From assembly GCF_902167145.1 (NCBI RefSeq), contig NC_050098.1, positions 130,708,207-130,772,206 of the forward strand: a DNA stretch of 64,000 bases, read 5' to 3'. The position numbers and the translations under genes were made by a program. Shown piece by piece: positions 19,729-30,359 of this stretch. The DNA comes from Zea mays (Eukaryota; Streptophyta; Magnoliopsida; Poales; Poaceae). The notes under the pieces are model-generated. The model did no database searches, was not told where the DNA came from, and was given only the letters and a program-made list of their open reading frames with translations. How positions within the stretch are numbered: the stretch's first letter is position 1; the number at the start of each line of letters is the position of its first letter.

Positions 19729-22700
19729 ATGTCTTCGCCTTCGCCCTCGCCGCCGGCGCCGGCGGAAGAGGAGGGCCGGGCGCCGACCAAGTACGTGCTG
19801 ATCACCGGCGGCGTCGTCAGCGGCCTCGGCAAGGGCGTCACCGCCAGCAGCATCGGCGTCGTCCTCAAGGCCTGCGGGCTCCGCGTCACTTGCATCAAGA
19901 TCGGTACGCGCTCCTCACTCACTTCCTCCGCGGCTTTTGCGAGGCGTTCCCCTCCCGGTGACCTTTATAACCCTAGAGCCGTTTCGAGCGGGGGGTGGTC
20001 GTTGCGAGATAGGTGTGTAGTGTTTACTGGATCGGGGTGATGAATGCGACCCGCTTCCGTGGTTCTGCTAGGGATTTAATCCTTTCCGGATTAGGTAATT
20101 AGAGTGGCAGTTTGTTGGGTTCTGCTTGGAGTCTCCGTGGCCATTCGCAATTCTTTACTGCTTCTTGGTGGAACTTGGGGGCAATGACTAGTAGTCAAAG
20201 ATTACCTTGTTGGGGGTTCCAGTTACCTGTCACCTTGGCTTCTAGTGAGATGAAAATTGTTGCTACACCATGAATTCGTCAGCCCGTGCTCGTTGTCAGG
20301 TTTTAAAGGCTTGTTGCTGTCTGTCAGTCTTTTGTTGAGCTTTTTATGTGAACCTTTCGTTCCACTGAAGGTCGGTGTTGGGCCTTTTTAGTGATGTGGC
20401 GTGGCCTTCGATTGTCGTTTAATTGGCATGGTGCACTGTACGTCTGTACCTATGGTTTAAAACTCCTGAATGACTTTATGTGGTTAGCTTTTTAAAAGAA
20501 TTCTGTCTAAAATGGGGCACCTTTAGGATCTCTTGTGTTATTTTCTTTCTGTGTGATTTTACAATACAAATGGTTTGCTCATGTGGATATTAAATCTCTT
20601 GGAGGGGCTTTGGTCTTAGTACTTTGCTCTCTTGTTTTTGTAGATCCATACTTGAACACAGATGCTGGTACAATGTCCCCCTTTGAGCATGGCGAGGTGT
20701 TTGTTCTTGATGATGGTGGAGAGGTATAGCTCCTTAATGCTTGCATTTAATACACATTCTTTAAACTCGCAGTCTCGGTGGTAGCTACCTAACATGCGGT
20801 ATCTGTAGGTTGACTTGGATTTGGGGAATTATGAGCGTTTCATAGATGTTACTCTGACAAGGGATAACAACATTACCACTGGAAAGATATACCAGGTGAG
20901 TATCTTCTGCCTCAAGGAAATGCTTTCCTTTTCTCATTTAAGGTTGTAAACCGATAGTTTCTGCTTCTTTCAGTCTGTCATTGAGAAGGAGAGAAGGGGT
21001 GATTATCTTGGAAAGACTGTACAGGTAATTCTTCTGTGGCATTTATTACTCGAGTTGCATTGTACGGACTGCCCATATGCAAAATCTGAAACACCTATGG
21101 TTTCAAATATCCAGGTTATTCCTCATGTCACTGATGAAATAAAACAGTGGATACAGTCAGTGTCTTCGGTTCCTGTGGATGGGCAGACTCGTCCAGCTGA
21201 TGTTTGTGTTATTGAATTGGGAGGCACTGTAGGTAGGGTTCTATGACATCTTACGATCTGACACTTCGTGATTACTAGTGTAGCAGATAAATTGATTTCT
21301 CTCTTATTTCAGGTGATATTGAGTCGATGCCATTCATTGAAGCTTTGCGCCAATTATCCTTTTCTCTTGGTATAGCTGCTTTGTCCATTTAAATTTTATG
21401 GTTGCTGCGGTATGTTTTGGTGTTACGACTTACACTCGTATGAGACTTCTATTGTTTCTCGTGGTTTATTTTTTCTATCTATTTCTTTGGGAACAGTTAG
21501 ACCCGTAGATTAGAGTACACTCTATGCACTGCCATTTCTTTCATGCTAATGTAGCATTCACATATTTTACATTTCTTGGAAGTAAAAACACCTTTCTTGT
21601 TAGGGACTATCATGAATATGACTCGTACTCTTATATGTCTGTTCTAGGCAAGGAAAATTTCTGCCTCATACACGTTAGCCTTGTTCCAGTATTGGGTGTA
21701 GTTGGTGAGCAGGTAAATAATTCTTCCTTTAGCGACGATGATGAATTCTGCTTACTGCTTCCTCTATCCTGAAATGAGGGAAACAATCTAATTGCACACA
21801 CTTTTCAAGTCTTGTACCATGACATAGTTACTGGTACTGGGAATCTGACATTCTTGTTTCCCTTTTTTGTAGAAAACTAAACCAACACAACATAGTGTAC
21901 GAGAACTGAGAGCCTTGGGTCTGACTCCTGATCTTCTAGCATGCCGGTCAGCACAGGTAATGCAAAAACATAAAAAAAGTTAATAACTAATAGCAGATTC
22001 TTTAGAATATGTCTTATTTTCATTCGTCGTCATATATTTTTCTGGAAGTCTTTCCCATGTATTGAATATTTTTGACAAGTCTTCTGTTGAATTTGTTTTT
22101 TATTTTCTGTAATGAATTTTGGTCCAAGCAGTCATTAGCTCATTTTAACTGCTGAACATGTACCTTTTTTAGTTCATGCGTTTCTTGTTCTAAAATCGTT
22201 TTCTTCTCTTGTCCAATTTGTATCTAAGCGTCCTTTCTAATGAGAGCTATGTTTATCTGTTCTTTCAGCCACTAATAGGATCTGTTAAAGAGAAGCTTTC
22301 ACAATTTTGCCATGTCCCGGTATGTTTCATGATTAAATGCGAAAAATGCCATTTATCCACAGCATTTCTCGACTCACATTCTGTCTTCATTCCTGTAGGT
22401 CGAGAACATACTTAACATCCATGATGTTCCAAATTTATGGCATGTCCCACTTATTCTTAGAGTGAGTTGCAACGTTCAATAAAACCTTAGCCTTGAATTT
22501 TGTGTAGAAATGTATTGAGTCTATATATGGATTGCATTTAGTGTTGCTGCAGCACAAATTTTGACAAGTACTGTTTTGCAGAACCAAAAGGCTCATGAAG
22601 CTATAATCAAACAACTAAACCTTGCTAGGTGAGTCAGAAAATTACTGAAAATCAGTGCTTATCAATGCATGTAGAGTATTTGGACGCTCTGCACATGGAA

Positions 22701-25700
22701 TGTTTCGTAATGTGCCCATAACAGTGTTTTCAGAAGTGCTTGGTACCATTTATGCCCACTACCTAGCACCTTGGTGGGCTAGACAGTTATTTTAAGTAGT
22801 GATTCATATACTATTGAGAAACCATATATTACCAATATTGGCAGATGCTTGGCTTAAACTTCCAATTTTTTAACTATGTTTGAAATCATTCTAATTACTG
22901 TTGAAAGGCTTACTCTAACTTGTTTGGTGTGATTGATTGAGATGATTACATTGTATTCATTGCAATGGCATCCCCTGTTTTTATATATTGTGATATGCAT
23001 TTGTGGTTATTATATCTTGGAGCAATATCACCTTGGATTTTATTTTATAGATCTGCTGGACCACCTGAATTACGAGATTGGACAGATATGGCTGAGTCGT
23101 ATGACAACCTCAATAACTCTGTTAGTGTTGTAATAGTATTTGTTGTTGGTTCTTTTTTGTTGGTGCAGAGTAAGTCTGAATGAATATCCTTGTTATGCAG
23201 GTTAAAGTTGCTTTGGTTGGGAAGTATACTAATCTGACAGATTCTTACCTATCAGTGGTGAAGGTTGGTACAGATGATCCTTACATATAAGTGGCGAAGT
23301 TGAGTAGCTTGCCAATTGTGATAATTAGTGTGCAAGAACAAAAATTTAAGTATATTTTATGTGGTGAGAAGGGCGGGCCTGGTGCAGCGGTAGAGCCTAC
23401 CGTCTGGAACCGGAAGGTCCCGGGTTCGAGCTCCAGCCTCTGCATATTATGCGGTTAAGGCTTGGGCGCTTAAAGATACTCTTTCTCAGACCCCGCATAG
23501 TGCGGGAAGCCTACGGCACTGGGTACGCCCTTTATATTTTATGTGGTGAAATAAGTATTATAGTTACAGTTATTTTCCATGGTTTCCTGGAGTATAAACA
23601 ATTGTTCTCTGATAATTGTTCAATAACTGAGGTTTTGAGTTGCCACAATGTGTTTTTACTGTGGATGCGTTTTGGGTTCATGTACTACACATGTAAAATG
23701 TTTTTTCTAATTTTTTAATGTCTTATTTTATTCCAGGCTCTCCTACATGCCAGTGTTGCCTGTTCGTTAAAGCCATCTATCCAGTGGATTGCAGCTTCGG
23801 ATCTTGAAGATGCAACTGCAATATCTGTAAGCCACTAGCCATGTGTTCTAAGATTGGCTGCAGTAACAGCACTGCAGTGTTTCAGTGGTTATTTTTTTTT
23901 GGTCGGGGGCCTCCGGTTGGTTATGTTAGTATCCCATAGCATTTTTATTTTTTTGCAGCTCAACTTTTCTGTATCAAGCTTTTTCTACTTTCAGTTTCGC
24001 ATTTGTAGCTACACTCAATTTCTTCCTATTACATTGCCTGTCCTTTCTTTGTATATGTTACTGCATCCCGTGATGACAATTTTTTCAATAGGCACCAGAT
24101 GCCCATGCTGAAGCCTGGGAAACTCTTAAAGTGAGTATGCCAATTATATTTCTTTACTATATTGAATATGCAAATTCAATTTTAAAAGTTAATATTAATG
24201 AAATCTGAAAATTGTAGGGTTCATCATGCATTTTGATACCTGGAGGATTTGGGGATCGTGGAATTTCAGGGATGATATTGGCTGCAAAATATGCTCGTGA
24301 GAATAGAGTTCCATATCTTGGTATTTGCTTGGGCATGCAGATATCAGTGATTGAGATTTCCAGACATGTGTGTTTGCTTCCATTTTTGCTTTTACTTAAA
24401 ACTATCCATATAGATTCATAATTTTATTATTATATGCTTTTCTAGGTCCTGGGCCTGGAAGATGCAGACAGTGAGGAGTTTAACAAGGATACACCGAATC
24501 ATGTTGTTATGTACATGCCTGAGGTACTTCCTTTTCTGTTAAGTTTATGGAAGAGACAGGACTTTGAAAAGTTTGATCTACTACCTTGATAATGAACTAT
24601 TCAGGTTTCAAAAACACATATGGGAAACACGATGAGGTTGGGCTGCAGGAGAACATTCTTCAGCAAACCTGATTGTCTTACATCAAAATTGTATGGGCAT
24701 TGATTCTTTCTTGGTTAATATCATACTATTTTCTTTGGTACTACTGCATGTAGCTTGTTTGGGAACTCAATCCATTGTTGTCCACGCTGATAAATGCGTT
24801 ATGTAGTTGTGTTATGTAGAGCTTTCCTTACTTGGTAGTGACTATATTTTTGCCTATCACATTTCCAAAGGTGGCTTCTCTTTGGTCGAGATTTGGTGCA
24901 AGCCCCTGGTTATTGACCATCTTTAACGTTTGCCCTGTATAAAAATCTATTGCATGTTCTCACTTGGACTATTGATTGGAACTTTTAGGTACGGAAGTCC
25001 TCCACATGTAGATGAGCGTCATCGTCATAGATACGAGGTTTGTCATCAATCTTTGTTTCTAAACGTCCTATTGGTTATTATTTTTTATGTACATTGCAAT
25101 CATATGCTTGGAACCGATTACTTGTTTCTTTTACCTATTTATTATAGGTCAATCCCTCTTTTGTTCCCATGCTTGAAAGTGCTGGTCTTCATTTTGTTGG
25201 TTGTGACGAAAGTCGAAACCGGATGGAGGTACTAAGCAAACAACATATGCTATTCTTGGGTTTTGATTTTTTTTTTCGAAAGTCTGAACCTGCTTGCACC
25301 TATGAGCAGATTGTGGAGCTACAAGATCATCCCTTCTATGTAGGTGTTCAGTTCCACCCGGAGTTCAAATCAAGGCCTCGAAGACCTTCACCTCCTTTTA
25401 CAGGTGAAAGCCTTTTTTATTGTTGAAAAAAATAACAACTTGCAAAATCGAAATAAAAAGTTGTGAAAATTACTTAGAGCCCTTACAAGTTACAACTGAT
25501 CTAGTAGAATTTGCATTACAATGCTTCTTTGATGAACTGTACTAGTGTCAGAGTTCTTTCTAGTTTTTAGTTACCTGCCCTCCAAAGTAAAATTTGTTGT
25601 GCAGGACTGATATTATTTGTTTTGGGACTACGCATGTCTATACAATGCTTCTTTGATGAACTGTACTAGTGTCTGAGTTCTTTCTAGTTTTTAGTTACCT

Positions 25701-25836
25701 GCCCTCCAAAGTAAAATTTGTTGTGCAGGACTGATATTATTTGTTTTGGGACTACGCAGGTCTAATAATGGCGGCCACTAAACAACTGGGAGCAAATTCG
25801 AATAGCTCGAATGGCTTCGTTGGAGCTTCTGACTAA
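19729..25836 (+). CDS. CTP synthase, 22 coding exons, 584 residues
   Basis: CTP synthase makes CTP from UTP, ATP and glutamine, the last step of pyrimidine nucleotide synthesis. Exons: 19729-19903, 20644-20723, 20809-20895, 20974-21024, 21115-21232, 21313-21369, 21648-21712, 21873-21956, 22269-22319, 22399-22461, 22582-22628, 23051-23120, 23201-23263, 23737-23826, 24092-24130, 24218-24367, 24446-24523, 24605-24690, 24989-25037, 25148-25228, 25310-25403, 25760-25836. All introns are GT-AG and the phases join to 1,755 nt without a stop. The N-terminal synthetase domain has the ATP-binding [10 protein letters not shown] (residues 27-36) and [15 protein letters not shown]. The C-terminal class I glutamine amidotransferase domain has GICLGMQ with nucleophile Cys417 (codon 24326-24328) and QFHPEF with His544 and Glu546. 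The length is usual for plant CTP synthases. The ATG follows GCCGCC and is the first in frame. Confidence 0.97.
23368..23532 (+). mobile_element. Au-type tRNA-derived SINE in intron 13 of CTP synthase
   Basis: The body begins GGGCGGGCCTGGTGCAGCGG (pol III A box TGGTGCAGCGG), continues with B box GGTTCGAGCTC (about 23423-23433), and ends CACTGGGTACGCCCTT, the characteristic 3' end of the Au SINE of grasses. It is flanked by a perfect 17-bp duplication TATATTTTATGTGGTGA (23351-23367 and 23533-23549). It lies in the sense orientation and away from both splice sites. Confidence 0.93.
25517..25764 (+). repeat. Tandem duplication (124-bp unit) of the last-intron acceptor of CTP synthase
   Basis: Copy 1 (25517-25640) and copy 2 (25641-25764) differ at two positions that I can see. 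Copy 2 holds the used acceptor ACTACGCAG and the first 5 nt of exon 22 (GTCTA). Copy 1 has ACTACGCATGTCTA, so its acceptor AG is lost. Both copies keep a possible cryptic acceptor TTGTTGTGCAG. Confidence 0.95.
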
Positions 25837-26346
25837 TGTAAGGTAAAGCGTTCCGAAACTTGGTGATTCCCCAAAGGTATTTTCTCTGTGTCAGTGTATG
25901 TAACTAATGTTTCTGAACATTCGGTTTATGGATGCAACTATTGTTTCTTCTGCAGATGGGGATCTCCCGTTGCTGCAGACACCCAAGTTATTTCTTGTGC
26001 ACATTAGATGTACAGGAAAACAATCTAAGCCTGAAGCAGAGTGTTTCTCTCTCTCGACCACCTGAGTGGCGTAAGCTAACGGTCTTACAGTGTATTGGGG
26101 CCGAACCGTCATGGTTTTGTTGACTGTCATTTCAATTGAGCTTAACAGCAGTCAGTGCTCCCATCCTTGTGATTCCAATTGAGATTAACAGTAGTAAGTG
26201 ATTATGATCTCTCTTGCCGTTTGAGTGGAAGTGAAAGACACTACCATCCAGTTTTTGGTTGTTATTTGTTCTGATTTTTTTGTGTTTGTTTTCTATACAA
26301 ATGTGAAAAACATAGAATATAAAAAACAACCGTGATGGGTCTTTCA
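25837..26346 (+). other. 3' untranslated region / downstream flank of CTP synthase
   Basis: After the stop, CCCCAAAG|GTATTTTC ... TTCTGCAG suggests an intron within the 3' UTR (about 25878-25956). No perfect AATAAA is placed with confidence. The short frames here are not conserved coding. Confidence 0.5.
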
Positions 26347-27006
26347 ACCCTTTTTTTTGAATGAACAGTAGGGCTATATTAAAAGAAAATAGCTCAAAGA
26401 AGTTACAAAAATGAAATCACAGAAATAAAATTACAAAAGTTAAGGCAGATTTGTTCTCCAAAGTTTAGTAGCAGAGAAATTCTTTTTCTGCTGCATCCTA
26501 TGCAAGAGAAGATAAAAAACAAGAGTGATGGGTCTGATCCATGGAAAAATTATTCATTTCTCTGCTTCCAGATTGTCCAAGTTAAAAGAATGATAATGTC
26601 CATCGCAAAAAGAACTGCTAGCTTTGATTTGATCTAGATTATTGCTTGGGAGCCATTGACATGTCCGGAGAAGGAAATATTAATCTTCCTCAGCATCTTC
26701 TAGCGAAATTGCACCTAAAAAAATATGTGGCCAACAATTTCAGATTTTTGCCAAATACACATTTCACAATCATAGGAATCTAGGGAAAAGTTTTTTTTTG
26801 CAATGACTCGTGTTTAATCTGTTGTTGAGAAGAAGCAAAAAAAATTATGCTTGAGTTGTGCTGAAGACCTCTAGAGCCATTTGATGATTGGGTGAGTAGA
26901 GCAATCCTCCAAAAGGATTTTATAAGTTCTTTTAACTGAGAAAAATTGTGATTCCCAAATGAAAGTCCATTTATCTTTCTCATGTCTAGAGTCAACCAAA
27001 GATTCA
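26347..27006 (-). mobile_element. LINE retrotransposon, 3' part with poly(A)
   Basis: Read on the minus strand the segment ends TATAGCCCTACTGTTCATTC followed by eight A (26351-26358), a typical plant LINE 3' end. Upstream, the degraded frame shows a zinc-binding reverse-transcriptase C-terminal motif (CEMCIWQKSEIVGHIF then RCNFARRC in a shifted frame). It continues in the segment 34565-34978 on the other side of the LTR element insertion. It is heavily mutated. Confidence 0.68.
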
Positions 27007-27011
27007 TTAAT
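27007..27011. repeat. Target-site duplication ttaat (left copy)
   Basis: Matches the right copy at 34560-34564 exactly. Together they bound the LTR element 27012-34559. Confidence 0.9.
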
Positions 27012-28779
27012 TGTCACACCCGGTTCCGGGAGCAGAGCTGGATGCATAGCATATGTGTGCCATTATCTATTTACACACATATGTTAACCTCACAAGTGTA
27101 ATATATTAAAAGAACAATGCATAGAAGCGTAAATAATGATTATATTAGCATATTACACTTCGAACAGACATAATGTCTTAACCTTTATTCATCAAAGTAC
27201 AGCGAAACATGGACATCCATCCACAGGAAGATGACCGGGGTATCACTAGACTAGCATCCATGGAGTTCAGCATCATAACTTCATCTGTTAACTTCTGATC
27301 AAAATTAAGCAAGGGTGAGCTCACTTATGGTCGGGGCTCAGCAAGCGGGGATGCAAGTTTAACAAGGTGATGCTAAGATTGAGCAGTAAGCATTTTAGTT
27401 GGTCAACATTTTATTAACAACACCTGTCTTACTAATAAGTGTGAAATTCCAAGTATTCCCTTTTAAATAAAGGTATAAGAGTATATCAAAAACACTTAAG
27501 TGAAACCACTTAAACAAACCATTGGTTGGATCACTGGCGCGGGCTTCAGCGGCTCGGATTCCTGGCAGCGAGGTCACGCGGTCGCTCGGCGTCGGGACTC
27601 GGATCCTGGGCGCGGGTCCTGGGTAGGGATGGCAATGGGGAATTCCCCGCCGGGGAATAGCTCCCCATACCCATCCCCGCGACGAAAAAATTTCCCCGCG
27701 GGGATCCCCACGAACGCTTGCGGGGAACATTTCTTCCCCATCCCCGTTCCCCGCGGGGATAAATCCCCAACGGGGATCCCCATCCCCGTTAAAATTATAA
27801 TTAATACATACGTTCTTTGTTATTAATGTTAAACATTATCACTTATACACATTGTCAGATGTAAGAAATCATTATGTATACATCAAAATGAACACATTTG
27901 TACAATTAGTGGTCTCTTGACAAGGTAATTATTTATTTTTGTTGTTAACCGGTACACAAAAACATAGTCACATGCAAGTTAACGGGTCCCCACGGGGAAC
28001 GGGGATGGGGAATGCTTCCCCGTCCCCATCCCCATTTACCCGTCGGGGGATAAACTTTCCCTGTTTATATCCCCGCGGGGGAAGTTTCTTTCCCATCCCC
28101 ATCCCCTAATGGATGAATTCCCCGCGGGGAATCGGGGATCGGGTCCCCATTGCCATCTCTAGTCCTGGGCGCAGGTGGTCAAGCGCGGCGCGACTGGTTG
28201 CCTGGGCGCTGTGCAGTCGGGGCTGGGCACCTGGCGGCTGTGCAGGGAAGAGAGCGAGGGGCTCCTGGCGGCACGCGGGGTAGAGACAGGGAGAGGGCGC
28301 TGGATGGAGAGAGAAGGGATGGGCGCAGGTGGGTCCCACACGCAAGAGAGAGAAGTGGGGGAGTAAGGAGTGGCAGCGACGACTGGGAGGAGGCAGGGAG
28401 CGGCGGCTGGGAATAAGTTGGGCCCCTAGTGGGCCTTAGGGTTAGGTTAGGGTTTAGTTTTCCTTTTCTTTTTTTCTTTCTTTTTTTCTATTTTCTTTTC
28501 TAAATTCAAAATATATTTTTAAATAATCCTAAAATTCATAATAATTATACCAAAATTATTTGTAAATGAAATATTTATTTTGGACTAGTCATTATTATAT
28601 TATTTACTAGGATTTTCATTTAAGAAGAAATGCTATTAAAATTCAAAAACAATCATGAACAATCAAAAATTATTCCAAATGCAAATAAATAACAAACATT
28701 TGAATGAAAAAATTATTGCCATAATTACCATTAATAAATAAATGCATTATTTTTATTTGATGATTTTTATAGTGTTACA
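27012..28779 (-). repeat. 3' LTR (left), internally deleted and carrying a MITE
   Basis: Without the MITE and its duplicated 8 bp it is about 1.22 kb against 4.2 kb for the other LTR. The ends match the other LTR well. The join near 27530-27540 corresponds to a loss of about 3 kb (right-LTR positions about 30885-33915). Confidence 0.9.
27624..28161. mobile_element. hAT MITE inside the left LTR
   Basis: The termini are TAGGGATGGCAATGGGG and, reversed, TAGAGATGGCAATGGGG. A perfect 8-bp duplication gtcctggg lies at 27616-27623 and 28162-28169, the size expected for hAT. The interior contains many CCCCGCGGGGA blocks near both ends and no coding. The element is absent from the other LTR, so it came later. 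Confidence 0.93.
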
Positions 28780-30359
28780 AATCTACCCTACTTAAAAGAA
28801 TCTCGTCCTCGAGATTAAGGAAAGGCTAGCACGAAAGCAAAGGAGATACATGGTTATTTGTAGGTTCTTAGTTCACATTGATAGCAAGCTTTTCTTGAAG
28901 TTATTTCTTGACTTTTTCCATGTTTCCCTTTTTGTTTCTTGGACCTGATGCGACCACGAGGCTGAAACTGTGTGCAAGTAATAGTCCATCCATCAATGTA
29001 ATACTCCTGTGTTTCTTCTTGGGGCTGTGCATCCTTGTGATGTTTCCTTTTTGGAATACTTTGCAATTCATCAACTGACAGTGCATTAGGTATGAGAGAC
29101 TGCTATTAGTTGTTCATAGGAGACATCTGTCTTTTTATGCCAGAAAATAAAATCTGGTTCTTCTGTTTTGCAGTTTCACTTTCATTTGCATTGATTTGGC
29201 GATAAGGAATTCCATAGTACTCACAACAACAACATGTTCCAAGGTCACTTATCTGTTGGTTTGGTTGTGCATCCTTTTGTGTCTTGAATGTTTGTTCATC
29301 AGCTGTTTTATTTAAAGTGTTGTTTTGACTTGCCAACACACCACATTCTTTGCATTTAGTGACATCACTTGTAGTTGACATTCCAAGGTCTGACATCTAT
29401 ATGGGTATGGAAGAATGGAAGGGACGAAAGGGTTGAGCAAAGACATATTATAGAGAGTGGAGAAAACCCATCTATCTAAGGTTTTACCTAGCTAACTAAT
29501 GCCATTGTGGACAAAAGTCACACAATACACCAACAATAATTTCAAAGAAACAAATCAAACATGAACACAAAGGACAATGAACTCAAGCATACTAGCACAA
29601 CACAATCCAATTCTACTCATTCAACCAAAACAAAAGGTGAGACAAGGTTTGGAATAAGAAAGATATTATAAAGTCAAGGAGTCAGGTAAGAAATAACAAG
29701 TAGTTAGACAAGACTTATTTGTTGGTGGCCAAGAGAGAAATAAGATAACCATGAACTATTAAAGTGAGGATAAATGATACAACCAAGGATATGAAGTGAG
29801 TTAGGGAGAAAGCATTATCAAGGAGAAAAGTAGAGGCAAAGATTTAATATATCAAGGTAGATATTGCGCAAGGGTGGCAATACAATGGCAAGAAAACAAA
29901 AGTATAAGAAGTCAAGGGTTATATAGTAATATTAGGGATTAGAAAACCACTATGATATAATATCGCCCTTACCGAACTAGTCGAAAATCTTAATACTAAA
30001 GAACAATCCTATCAACCTAGCCAAGAAGTCAAATAATAGGTCTAGGGGATCCATAACAAAACTTCTTGCGGAGTGGGGATAAGACAGAGAATAGGGCATC
30101 GTCGATAGCTTCGAAAGGGTTTCTTCTGGCAAACTTCGCTTCAAGTTCCATAATCTTGCTTGATCATTTTGCAATGCTTCTCATTAGAACCTTCTGATAG
30201 ACGACGAATCAGACAAGAAGGGTTGAAGATAAAAGAGACGAGTTTTGATATAAAGTAAGTTTTTATGGAGACAATTAAGTCAAGTTTTGAACGACTGACT
30301 GGGCTTTCCATTTCTAACTAATCTAGAGACCTACGGTCACATTGCTTTGATACCACTTC
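28780..30359 (-). other. Internal region of the LARD-type element
   Basis: Contains the polypurine tract beside 28780 and the primer-binding site at about 30345-30356 (GCTTTGATACCA on the plus strand). There are no retroviral-type enzymes. One degraded open stretch is described separately; the rest is non-coding AT-rich sequence. Confidence 0.8.
28854..29396 (-). pseudogene. Degraded reading frame in the LARD interior, unknown family
   Basis: From a Met at 29396 the minus-strand frame runs 96 codons to a stop near 29106, and the same frame continues after the stop for about 80 more codons to 28854. It is rich in Lys, Gln and Cys (VTKCKECGVLASQ, LGTCCCCEYYGIPYRQ, RKACYQCELRTYK). KDAQP followed by an EYY motif occurs in both halves, suggesting an internal duplication. 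I do not recognise the family. It could be a relic of gag or of a captured gene, or chance. Confidence 0.35.

Noticed and set aside
23371..23450. tRNA-gene-like sequence with A and B boxes
   Set aside because: The tRNA-like head is followed by the Au SINE tail and flanked by a 17-bp target duplication inside an intron, so it is a SINE and not a tRNA gene.
24930..25235. Longer open frames across CTP synthase introns (for example 21524-21772, 23449-23718, 24930-25235)
   Set aside because: They read through introns and are explained by the exon structure, which joins in phase.
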